NCBI RefSeq assembly: GCF_034113885.1
Contig: NZ_JAXEWM010000113.1
Span: forward strand, 1-64,000
Direction of reading: 5' to 3'
From: Intestinibacter sp034113885
GTDB lineage: Bacteria; Bacillota; Clostridia; Peptostreptococcales; Peptostreptococcaceae
DNA: 64,000 nucleotides
Both the position numbers and the translations under genes were made by a program. The notes below the pieces were generated by a model. The model saw only the letters and a list, made by a program, of their open reading frames with translations, made no database searches and had not been told where the DNA came from. Of the stretch, positions 26,574 through 33,642 are shown piece by piece. How positions within the stretch are numbered: the first letter of the stretch is position 1; the number at the start of each line of letters is the position of its first letter.

Positions 26574-26637
26574 ATTTGATATTGCTATTTATTTACTTTT
26601 ATATTTATTAAATTATATCAGATTAGAAAAATTATTG

Positions 26638-26690
26638 TTTTGATTAAATGTATTATTTTTGATATAATAGTAACATTATCAAAAAATAAT
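26638..26690 (+). promoter_or_regulatory. Promoter copy A, before the alpha-CTD protein
   Basis: TTGATT (26640-26645), a 17-base spacer and TATAAT (26663-26668). The stretch matches copy B at 27573-27626 in 45 of 54 columns (hand count, one 1-base gap), including ATTATC and AAAAAATAAT after the -10 box, where promoters are not normally conserved. The leader is about 75 bases. Confidence 0.7.
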
Positions 26691-26753
26691 AAATTCATAT
26701 ATAGTTTAGGCTTATCTAGAAATACAAATAGTAAAACAAAGGAGGCAAAAATT

Positions 26754-27521
26754 ATGGAAAAATATTTTGCAAATATGGTTGTTGTAGATTCTAGTAAATA
26801 TGCGCTAGATGAAGTCACTAAAACAATCGTAGAACATCTCGAATCAATTCGTGCTAAAGATATAACTTATTTCAAAGGAGAACAAAACGATAAAGTATAT
26901 ATTCATTTTGAAATCGTCAATCAGCATTTAGTCGATGTTGTTGAAGTAGTTATAAAAAAATATGAAGATATTGAATACATTAGTTGTAATTTTTGTCCTA
27001 AGATGATTTTTGGTTATAGCGTAGGTTATATTAGTTATAGAGGTAATAATAAAGAATTTATACATAGAAAACTGCTTGAAGATGGGTATAAGAATTCTTA
27101 TGAGTTTTCAGCATTTATAAATCAAGTTTCTTTAGAAGAAGCGGGATTTGTATATGATGAGGAAAAACATAATTATCGTTTAGTAAATCTTGAAGATCAA
27201 CAAAAAAGAATCGAAGATCAAGAAAAGTTTGATCAATATTTGAGAGATTCATATCTTTGCCTTTGCTTGCATGAAAAAATAGATGAACCATTTGAATATA
27301 TTCCGATTGAAAAGCGCGATTTAACACTTGATGACGACATAAGAGAATTAGATTTGCAAGTTCGTCCGTACAATTGTCTAAAAAGAGCTGGAGTTAATAC
27401 AATCGAAGAATTAATTGGATTAACTAAGGAGGAAGTTTTACAATTTAGAAATTTAAATGATAATGCACTTGAAAATATTTTAGAGCAACTTAGTAAAATT
27501 GGACTTAAATTAAAAGAATAA
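26754..27521 (+). CDS. Stand-alone protein with C-terminal RNA polymerase alpha-CTD-like domain
   Basis: 255 residues. Residues about 195-255 read as an RNA polymerase alpha C-terminal domain: RELDLQVRPYNCLKRAG, then NTIEELIGLTKEEVLQFRNL and LENILEQLSKIGL. Equivalents of E. coli alpha Arg265, Asn268, Lys271 and Asn294 are kept (Arg204, Asn207, Lys210, Asn233), but Gly296, Lys298 and Ser299 are replaced by Asn, Asn and Ala. The N-terminal 180 residues resemble nothing I know; they are not the alpha N-terminal dimerisation domain. ATG 26754 follows AAAGGAGG; the longer open frame starts on the promoter. It uses CGT, CGC and CCG codons rare in the neighbours, which hints at transfer. A DNA-binding or polymerase-associated regulator is inferred. 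Confidence 0.8.
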   Translation: MEKYFANMVVVDSSKYALDEVTKTIVEHLESIRAKDITYFKGEQNDKVYIHFEIVNQHLVDVVEVVIKKYEDIEYISCNFCPKMIFGYSVGYISYRGNNKEFIHRKLLEDGYKNSYEFSAFINQVSLEEAGFVYDEEKHNYRLVNLEDQQKRIEDQEKFDQYLRDSYLCLCLHEKIDEPFEYIPIEKRDLTLDDDIRELDLQVRPYNCLKRAGVNTIEELIGLTKEEVLQFRNLNDNALENILEQLSKIGLKLKE

Positions 27522-27572
27522 ATTTTAGTTATACTATATAAAATAATTAGATTGACATCTATATTTAAATTA

Positions 27573-27626
27573 TTTTGATTAAACATACTATAATTGATAT
27601 AATAATAGTATTATCTAAAAAATAAT
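27573..27626 (+). promoter_or_regulatory. Promoter copy B, before the M50 protease-scpAB operon
   Basis: TTGATT (27575-27580), a 17-base spacer and TATAAT (27598-27603), 935 bases downstream of copy A and nearly identical to it. The leader is about 30 bases. Confidence 0.72.
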
Positions 27627-27641
27627 TAGGAGAGAAATTAA

Positions 27642-28238
27642 ATGAATTTTTTAAGTGACATTTTAGTATCTCTAGTAGGTATAGTATTTGCGATGACTAT
27701 ACATGAGTTTGGTCATGCGTTTGCGGCGTATTTACTAGGCGATGATACTGCTAAAAGAGCAGGAAGAATGACAATCAATCCATCTAGACATGTGGATATT
27801 TTAGGCTTGATTATGCTTGTTATATTTCATTTTGGATGGGCAAAACCAGTACCAGTAAACCCAAATAATTTTAAAAACTATAGAGTTGGAAGCTTTATCG
27901 TAGCTATATCTGGGGCTATCGGAAATTTAATAGGAGCTATAATCTGTGCTTTTATTTTAAAATTCAGTCCAATGTACTCTATTAGTTTAATAGCTGCTAC
28001 AGCTGTAAATTACAATTTATGGTTTGGTGCATTCAACCTACTTCCAGTTCCACCACTTGATGGATGGGGAGTAATTTCTAGTTTTTTACCTTATAAATAC
28101 AGAGATTTTGAAATAAAATACGAAAATATAGGATATGTAGTATTGATAGTACTATTAATCACAAATTTATATTCTTATATAACAACTCCAATAGTAAGTG
28201 TATTTGCAACTATAGTAAGGTTTGTGACAAAAATATAG
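27642..28238 (+). CDS. Site-2 protease family (M50) membrane metalloprotease, YwhC type
   Basis: 198 residues, with about five or six hydrophobic segments. The zinc motif HEFGH is in the first membrane helix (MTIHEFGHAFAAYLLGD), and the third ligand is the Asp of LPVPPLDGWGV. GWAKPVPVNP is the loop typical of the small S2P group. Substrates are unknown; such proteases often cleave anti-sigma factors or signal peptides. The stop codon abuts the ATG of scpA, so it is co-transcribed with scpA and scpB, an order common in clostridia. Confidence 0.92.
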   Translation: MNFLSDILVSLVGIVFAMTIHEFGHAFAAYLLGDDTAKRAGRMTINPSRHVDILGLIMLVIFHFGWAKPVPVNPNNFKNYRVGSFIVAISGAIGNLIGAIICAFILKFSPMYSISLIAATAVNYNLWFGAFNLLPVPPLDGWGVISSFLPYKYRDFEIKYENIGYVVLIVLLITNLYSYITTPIVSVFATIVRFVTKI

Positions 28239-28961
28239 ATGAAGTACAGCATACATTTAAACGTATACGATGGACCTTTAGACCTGCTTTGTGATATGAT
28301 ATCTAAGCAAAAAATAGATATCAAGGATATATCTATAATTGAAATCACAAAGCAGTATTTAGCTTATTTGAATATGCTAGAATCCATGGATTTAGAGGTG
28401 ACGAGTGATTTTATAACTATGGCTACAAAGCTTTTAGAGATAAAATCAAAATACCTGTTGTTTTCGCAAAGAGATATGGATGAAGAAGAGGATCCAAGAC
28501 TTGAGCTTATGGAGCAGATAAAAGAATATAAAAAATACAAAAAGGCTAGTGAGGTTTTAAAAGAAAATGTAGATTACATAAATCAGCCTTACTACAGAAC
28601 TAGAGAGGAAGTTATTACAGATGAAAAGGTCGATTTAAATGAAATATCGATAGAATCTATAAAAGCGATACTTCCATATATATTTAAGGTAAAAACTATA
28701 CAAGAAGAAGAAAAAGACGAGAGATTAGATAAAATTGTAAGAGGAAAAATAATACCTGTTGAAGAAAAAATAAAATATATAGAAGATATTTTAAAAACTA
28801 CAGATAATATAAATTTTAACAGCATGGTACAAAGCTACCAAAAGGATGAAGTAATAGCTACATTTTTATCTATACTAGAGCTTATTAAATCTAGAAAAAT
28901 AGTAGTCGTTCAAGAAAATTTCTTTGAAGACATTATTATAAAAAAGAATTTGGAGAATTAA
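28239..28961 (+). CDS. scpA: Segregation and condensation protein A (kleisin)
   Basis: 240 residues. ScpA is the kleisin that links the heads of the SMC dimer. The N-terminal domain has the signature VYDGPLDLLCDMI and DISIIEITKQYLAYL; the C-terminal winged helix (about 165-235) carries VATFLSILELIK-like conserved residues (VIATFLSILELIKSRKI). Its ATG directly follows the stop of the protease gene. One base separates its stop region from scpB, so translation is coupled. Confidence 0.96.
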   Translation: MKYSIHLNVYDGPLDLLCDMISKQKIDIKDISIIEITKQYLAYLNMLESMDLEVTSDFITMATKLLEIKSKYLLFSQRDMDEEEDPRLELMEQIKEYKKYKKASEVLKENVDYINQPYYRTREEVITDEKVDLNEISIESIKAILPYIFKVKTIQEEEKDERLDKIVRGKIIPVEEKIKYIEDILKTTDNINFNSMVQSYQKDEVIATFLSILELIKSRKIVVVQENFFEDIIIKKNLEN

Positions 28962-28962
28962 C

Positions 28963-29496
28963 ATGAAGAGAAGTGAGATAAAATATATTATAGAATCAAT
29001 AATGTTTGCATATGGAGAACCGATAAGTATAAAGGAATTAAATTATGCAATTAATGAAGAACTTTCTCCAAAAGAAATAGAGTATATGCTTAATTTATTA
29101 AGGGATGAATATGAAGAGCAAAATAGAGGTATACAGATTATACAGCTAGAAGATAGATATCAAATGTGTACCAATAAGAAATATACTCCTTATATCAAGA
29201 AAATCCTAGAGCCTAAAAGAAAGAAAACATTAAGTCAGGCGACATTAGAGACTTTGACTATAATTGCATATAAACAACCTATCACAAAAGTCGAAATTGA
29301 GAGCGTTAGAGGTGTAAAATGCGATAAAGTTCTACAGACTTTACTTGAAAATTCTCTAATAAAGGAAGCAGGAAGGTTAAATAAAATAGGAAAACCTATA
29401 ATATATAAAACAACAGATGAATTTTTAAAGCTTCTAAATATAGAAAAATTAGAAGATTTACCACCAATTGAACAATTTGAAGAAAGTATGGATTAA
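28963..29496 (+). CDS. scpB: Segregation and condensation protein B
   Basis: 177 residues. Two winged-helix domains: IIESIMFAYGEPISIKELN at the N-terminus and the family signature LSQATLETLTIIAYKQPITK followed by RGVKCDKVLQTLLE. ScpB dimers bind ScpA in the SMC condensin that organises the chromosome. It is the last gene of the M50-scpA-scpB operon, although a small membrane-protein gene follows after 70 bases. Confidence 0.96.
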   Translation: MKRSEIKYIIESIMFAYGEPISIKELNYAINEELSPKEIEYMLNLLRDEYEEQNRGIQIIQLEDRYQMCTNKKYTPYIKKILEPKRKKTLSQATLETLTIIAYKQPITKVEIESVRGVKCDKVLQTLLENSLIKEAGRLNKIGKPIIYKTTDEFLKLLNIEKLEDLPPIEQFEESMD

Positions 29497-29566
29497 ATAT
29501 TTAATTAGCGATAGTTAAAAATACGATTTTAGAAGTTTTTAATATATGAAGTAGGGGGGTCGTAAC

Positions 29567-29752
29567 ATGAAAAATATAAGCTTACCACTTATAATAGGTT
29601 CTGTAATGTGCGTATTGAGTATATTGTTTGGATTTTACACTATAAATTCAGGAGATACTTTTAAAGGTGTTTTATGGATGGTAGCTGCTCTTTGTTGGGC
29701 ATCTTTTGTTAGAAATGTATTTAGAAAAAATAATAAAAGCAATAGAAAATAA
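29567..29752 (+). CDS. Small two-helix membrane protein, function unknown
   Basis: 61 residues. Two hydrophobic helices (about 5-24 and 31-46) are joined by a short loop, and the tail is basic (RKNNKSNRK), consistent with a cytoplasmic C-terminus. A very strong GGGGGG site precedes the ATG, which supports real translation. I recognise no family. It lies between scpB and a shared terminator. Confidence 0.72.
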   Translation: MKNISLPLIIGSVMCVLSILFGFYTINSGDTFKGVLWMVAALCWASFVRNVFRKNNKSNRK

Positions 29753-29761
29753 GAAAAAATT

Positions 29762-29800
29762 AAAAATTGTTGCATGTTTTTACTTGCAACAATTTTTTTG
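29762..29800. terminator. Bidirectional terminator
   Basis: A 13-bp perfect stem (AAAAATTGTTGCA with its complement), a 10-base loop, a T-run after it and an A-run before it. It serves both the small membrane protein and the convergent small reverse-strand gene. Confidence 0.88.
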
Positions 29801-29807
29801 CACTTTT

Positions 29808-29945
29808 TTAATCTTCGCCAAAAGTATCGTAGTAAAGAGCTTTGATTTCTTCTTCTGATTTGTCTTTTAAAGACTCTGAGATATCCTTATGTGCAATTAT
29901 AAGGTAGTAATTTATCAATTCGTCAATCATTATAGAAATATCCAT
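29808..29945 (-). CDS. Small acidic protein, 45 residues, unrecognised
   Basis: Read from ATG 29945 to TAA 29808. The protein begins MDISIMIDELINYYLIIAH and ends EEEIKALYYDTFGED. A perfect AGGAGG lies five bases before the ATG, an extended -10 promoter is found 40 bases further upstream, and a bidirectional terminator follows, so it has every signal of a real gene. The ending, a Ser/Asp-Glu-Glu-x-x-x-Leu-Tyr pattern, resembles several tiny Firmicute families of unknown function, but I cannot name one. Confidence 0.72.
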   Translation of the reverse strand: MDISIMIDELINYYLIIAHKDISESLKDKSEEEIKALYYDTFGED

Positions 29946-29984
29946 TTTAGCCTCCTAGTTTATAATTATTTTCTATATAAGGTG

Positions 29985-29993
29985 ATTGTAGCA
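29985..29993 (-). promoter_or_regulatory. Extended -10 promoter for the small reverse-strand gene
   Basis: On the reverse strand TGCTACAAT fits TGnTATAAT. No -35 box is evident. Confidence 0.45.
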
Positions 29994-30075
29994 CAAAATT
30001 AAAAAAAATAGTATTTTTTATGGAAATAGGGAATATTAATAATATACTAGAAGAAAATTGTAAAGAGGTGTAAAA

Positions 30076-30213
30076 ATGGACATTTTGAGAGAGGCGACTA
30101 GGATAAAGGAGATAGTTCTAGCTGTGGCGGAGGATAAGGGAATAAGTAGCCTAGAAGCGTGGCCAGAAGCTATCTTGTTGTATAAATTAAAATACGAAAA
30201 TAATTTTAGATAA
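30076..30213 (+). CDS. Small protein, 45 residues, unrecognised
   Basis: Read from ATG 30076 to TAA 30211-30213. The sequence starts MDILREATRIKEIVLAVAED and continues KGISSLEAWPEAILLYKLKY; it is predicted to be helical. AGAGGTG precedes the ATG by about five bases. A TATACT at 30043-30048 may be the -10 box. It is divergent from the other 45-residue gene and ends at a long perfect terminator. Function unknown. Confidence 0.68.
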   Translation: MDILREATRIKEIVLAVAEDKGISSLEAWPEAILLYKLKYENNFR

Positions 30214-30221
30214 TAAAATTT

Positions 30222-30277
30222 AAATACTGAAAAAAATCTGTCCAGGTAATCGATTGGACAGATTTTTTTCAGTATTT
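30222..30277. terminator. Bidirectional terminator with 23-bp perfect stem
   Basis: 30222-30244 pairs exactly with 30255-30277 across a 10-base loop; seven Ts and seven As lie within the arms. It ends the small forward gene and the convergent sirtuin gene. Confidence 0.88.
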
Positions 30278-30279
30278 AA

Positions 30280-31023
30280 TTAATATACATCTAAAACAGC
30301 TTCTTTTAATACTTCTCCTATTGCATCGTTTATAACTAGAGAAGCTGTGTTGTCGTATCCAGTTGAGCTCTTATTTATTAAAACTAGATCTCTACCCCTA
30401 TAGTAATTTATAAAGCTAGCAGCAGGGTAAACAACTAGAGAAGTACCACCTATTATCAACAAATCAGCAGATGATATAGCCCTTATAGCACCTTCAACAG
30501 TAGCATTGTCTAATCCCTCTTCATATAAAACAACATCTGGCTTTACAACTGAACCACATTTATCACAATGAGGAATATTACCGCCAAGGTCTAACATTCC
30601 ATCTAAGTCAAAGAATTTATGACATTTAGTACAGTAATTTCTATGTACAGATCCATGCAATTCGTATACGTTTTTACTTCCAGCCATTTGATGAAGTCCA
30701 TCTATATTTTGAGTAACTATAGCCTTTAGTTTTCCCATTTCTTCTAATTTAGCTAAGGCCTTATGCGCATTATTAGGTTTAGCATCTGGGTAAATTAATT
30801 TATCTTTATAGAATTTAAAAAACTCCTCTGGATATTTAACAAAAAATGTATGAGATACTAGCTGTTCTGGTGTAAAATTTCTATTTAACTTTTCACTGAA
30901 TAGTCCAGAAGAACTACGGAAATCGGGAATATTTGATTCTGTACTTGTTCCTGCACCTCCGAAGAAAACTATATTATTGCTTTTTTCTATGAGTTCTTTT
31001 AATTCATTTATTTTATCATTCAT
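30280..31023 (-). CDS. cobB: NAD-dependent protein deacylase, Sir2 family
   Basis: 247 residues. The NAD-binding motif GAGTSTESNIPDFRS is near residue 20, TQNIDGLH with the catalytic His in YELHGS follows near 100-120, and the zinc site is CTKC plus CDKC. The enzyme removes acetyl and similar acyl groups from lysines using NAD; a GNAT gene is at 10.8 kb but nothing ties the two together. AGGAGG is spaced correctly before the ATG. Reverse strand, probably monocistronic. Confidence 0.94.
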   Translation of the reverse strand: MNDKINELKELIEKSNNIVFFGGAGTSTESNIPDFRSSSGLFSEKLNRNFTPEQLVSHTFFVKYPEEFFKFYKDKLIYPDAKPNNAHKALAKLEEMGKLKAIVTQNIDGLHQMAGSKNVYELHGSVHRNYCTKCHKFFDLDGMLDLGGNIPHCDKCGSVVKPDVVLYEEGLDNATVEGAIRAISSADLLIIGGTSLVVYPAASFINYYRGRDLVLINKSSTGYDNTASLVINDAIGEVLKEAVLDVY

Positions 31024-31187
31024 ATTAGGACCTCCTAAATTAATTTATATTTATATGATATCAAATTATTTAGTATTTATAAATAATTAAAAAATTTATA
31101 TTTATTGAGAAAATTATAAAGGGTTTTGTATCAATTTTAATGAATAAGTAGTTAAATAGATAAATTTTTTGAAAAAATAATATTAAT

Positions 31188-31216
31188 TTGTAAATATAGG
31201 GGTATATATTTATAAT
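31188..31216 (+). promoter_or_regulatory. Promoter of the SH3/glucosaminidase gene
   Basis: TTGTAA, a 17-base spacer and TATAAT. The rest of the 228-base divergent gap is AT-rich without clear structure. Confidence 0.6.
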
Positions 31217-31251
31217 ATAAAAGGGACTAAAAAAGAAAAAAGGAGATTTAT

Positions 31252-32739
31252 ATGAATTTTAATAAAAAAATAATATTAACTAGCATGGCAGTGATGCCAT
31301 TTTTCATGGGGACGATAAATGCACAATCTAATGAAGGTGTGGTTACAGCATATGCGTTAAATGTAAGAAGTGGTCCAGATAAATCATACGATATAAAATT
31401 TGTAATTTATAAAGATGATAAGGTTACAATTGAGGATTCATCCAATGGATGGTATAAAATAACTACTAAAAGCGAAAAAAAAGGATGGGCAAGCTCTAAG
31501 TATATAGATGTAGTTGAAAATGAGTCGACTACAATTAAAAAGGTATCAGCTTCATCACTTAATATGAGAAAGGGTCCATCTACATCTTACGGGATAATAA
31601 CGACATTGAGTAAAGGTCAAGCGGTTGAGGTTATTTCAGTCGACAATGGATGGGCAAAAATAAAGTATAATTCAAAAATAGGATATGTATCTAACAAGTA
31701 TTTAAAGGATGAGGTAGATAGCGGTATAAAGATAAAATATGTAAATACATCATCATTAAATGTGAGAACAGGTCCATCTACATCTTATAAAATATTGAAA
31801 GTTTATAAATATGGACAGGAAGTTAAGGTAGTATCTATAAACGGAAATTGGGCAAAAATAAAATACAAAGATGGATATGCATACATATCAAATAAATATT
31901 TAACTGATAAAATATCAGATAATGAAGATAATAAGAATGAAGGTAATACTGAAAATAACAATCAAGGTGGAATAAAAACTACATATGAAAATTTAAGCTA
32001 TTCTTTCGATACAATGGTCGATTACGAGTATAAATTATCACAAAAAGGATACAATAAAATTAGAGCTAATATATCTAGTGATTACTCAAATTCTAATAAA
32101 TATATAAATGCTACTAAAACAGATTTGAGAAAATATTTAAATCCAGATAATTTTACTTCAAATAGCAATGGAAAGCTTCAATTTTTAAGAATAGATAAGT
32201 ATCGCTCTGGAATAACAGCTAGTGAATTGAATGCTTATTTTGCAAAATACTGTCAATCACATAGCGTATTTTTAAATAAGGGACAGGCATTTATAGATGC
32301 AGCTAAGAAATACGATTTAGATGTGACATATTTAGTTGCAGCATCTATGCTTGAGACAGGACATGGAGTTTCTAAATTAGCTCAGGGAGTTTATGTAACT
32401 GATTCTTCAGGAAATCAAGTCAAGGTTTATAACTTCTTTGGGATATCTGCATATGACGGAACTGCTGTATCATCAGCTTCTCAATATGCTTATAAAAAGG
32501 GATGGACTTCAGTTGATAAAACTATAGATGGCTCAGCTAAATGGCTATCTGATAATTACATACATAGCAGCAAATACAATCAAAATACACTATATAAAAT
32601 GAGATGGAGCTACAATACAGGTCACCAATATGCTACAGATGTAGATTGGGCAGCCTATATAGGAAAATTGATGAATAAAATAGTTCCTTATTACAACGAC
32701 TCTACGACTTTAGAGTATTTGATACCTAAATATAAATAA
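31252..32739 (+). CDS. Secreted SH3b-repeat N-acetylglucosaminidase (wall hydrolase)
   Basis: 495 residues. A signal peptide ends near INAQS (about residue 25). Three bacterial SH3 domains follow (about 28-86, 95-155 and 163-222), each with an LN[VM]R(S/K/T)GPSTSY-type start, which bind the wall peptide. An Asn/Glu-rich linker leads to a C-terminal glucosaminidase (GH73-like) domain at about 330-480, with the catalytic Glu in SMLETGHGVSKLAQG and the family block YNFFGISAYDGTA. It cuts glycan strands of peptidoglycan, probably in growth or separation. AAAGGAG precedes the ATG. Confidence 0.92.
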   Translation: MNFNKKIILTSMAVMPFFMGTINAQSNEGVVTAYALNVRSGPDKSYDIKFVIYKDDKVTIEDSSNGWYKITTKSEKKGWASSKYIDVVENESTTIKKVSASSLNMRKGPSTSYGIITTLSKGQAVEVISVDNGWAKIKYNSKIGYVSNKYLKDEVDSGIKIKYVNTSSLNVRTGPSTSYKILKVYKYGQEVKVVSINGNWAKIKYKDGYAYISNKYLTDKISDNEDNKNEGNTENNNQGGIKTTYENLSYSFDTMVDYEYKLSQKGYNKIRANISSDYSNSNKYINATKTDLRKYLNPDNFTSNSNGKLQFLRIDKYRSGITASELNAYFAKYCQSHSVFLNKGQAFIDAAKKYDLDVTYLVAASMLETGHGVSKLAQGVYVTDSSGNQVKVYNFFGISAYDGTAVSSASQYAYKKGWTSVDKTIDGSAKWLSDNYIHSSKYNQNTLYKMRWSYNTGHQYATDVDWAAYIGKLMNKIVPYYNDSTTLEYLIPKYK

Positions 32740-32748
32740 TATCAAATT

Positions 32749-32781
32749 GGAAAATCTAAAATTTTGAATTTTAGATTTTCC
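32749..32781. terminator. Hairpin between convergent genes
   Basis: A 13-bp perfect stem (GGAAAATCTAAAA with its complement) and a 7-base loop. The T-run after the stem is poor on both strands, so termination is probable but not certain. Confidence 0.6.
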
Positions 32782-32792
32782 TCGAATAAAAA

Positions 32793-33461
32793 TCAGCATA
32801 AAATCTTTATACGATTTTCTAAATTATTTTCTGAAACTATATTTTTTAAATTGCCGTAATTATATGTCGCCAAGGCGTATTCCTTCATTTTTTCAAAAAT
32901 ATATTTTTCCATATCGCTTTTGAAATTCACGATATCTTTTCCTATATTCCAGGCATTTAGCTCTCTTAAAATCGTATTTTTCTTAAACTGAAGGACGTAA
33001 TCCTCAAGTTCTAAGGGCAGATTTTTTTTGTAGTAGGAGCGATCCTTTAAATCTATATTGTACTCTACTATAGAATTTGCAATTGAAGAAATTATATCGC
33101 TCGAGGTCGATTTTATAATAGATAAATTTGGATCTAGTATATGGCCTATTTCGTGGCAAAGAGCGCATTTTCCTATAAGGTATATGTTGTGTTTTGTAAT
33201 AGGTATATTTTCAGTATTGAACGAATTTATAAATAGGTAAAAATTATAGCAAAATGATAAAAAGCCGTTTTTAGAAATAACTACAACTCCTAATTTGGGA
33301 AGTGCGCAAATTGGAATATTGCTTTTTTTATAGTAAAATAGATGAATTTGCTTTTTATTTATATTCATTTCTGCTAGAGCATTTGTGAAGAGCTTTTTAC
33401 ATTTTAATTCCTTATAATAAATAGGTATTTTTTTTATATCATATATATTTGAGCAAGTCAT
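32793..33461 (-). CDS. ImmA/IrrE-like zinc metallopeptidase, orphan
   Basis: 222 residues. The zinc motif HEIGH lies in KCALCHEIGHILDP (about residue 125), with the C-terminal ELNAWNIGKDI segment, in which a Glu or His may be the third ligand. It resembles the ImmA/IrrE domain, whose members cleave repressors. The usual helix-turn-helix partner is not adjacent and no mobile element is seen. The ATG at 33461 follows GGAGG at a spacing of six; the open frame extends 36 codons upstream through the promoter region. Codons are typical of the window. Family assignment rests on HEIGH plus size. Confidence 0.7.
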   Translation of the reverse strand: MTCSNIYDIKKIPIYYKELKCKKLFTNALAEMNINKKQIHLFYYKKSNIPICALPKLGVVVISKNGFLSFCYNFYLFINSFNTENIPITKHNIYLIGKCALCHEIGHILDPNLSIIKSTSSDIISSIANSIVEYNIDLKDRSYYKKNLPLELEDYVLQFKKNTILRELNAWNIGKDIVNFKSDMEKYIFEKMKEYALATYNYGNLKNIVSENNLENRIKILC

Positions 33462-33486
33462 ACTATACCTCCAAATATAAGACCTT

Positions 33487-33492
33487 ATTATA
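33487..33492 (-). promoter_or_regulatory. Possible -10 box for the orphan peptidase gene
   Basis: TATAAT on the reverse strand, 26 bases before the ATG, with a T-rich region but no good -35 box. Confidence 0.35.
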
Positions 33493-33564
33493 ATAATATT
33501 AAAAAGCTTCAAAAAAGAGCTAATCCAAAAAAATAATTTATAATTTACTTTGAGATAGGGGACT

Positions 33565-33593
33565 TTCAAAATAAATTATAAATATGATATAAT
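33565..33593 (+). promoter_or_regulatory. Promoter of polC
   Basis: TTCAAA, a 17-base spacer and TATAAT, the latter preceded by TGA, which makes an extended -10. Confidence 0.6.
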
Positions 33594-33642
33594 TTTATTT
33601 TAAAAAGCAAAATCTTGAGATGAAAGGGGATGTCATATATAA

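Noticed and set aside
26640..26753. N-terminal extension of the alpha-CTD protein
   Set aside because: The first codons are the -35 and -10 boxes of its promoter; AAAGGAGG lies before ATG 26754.
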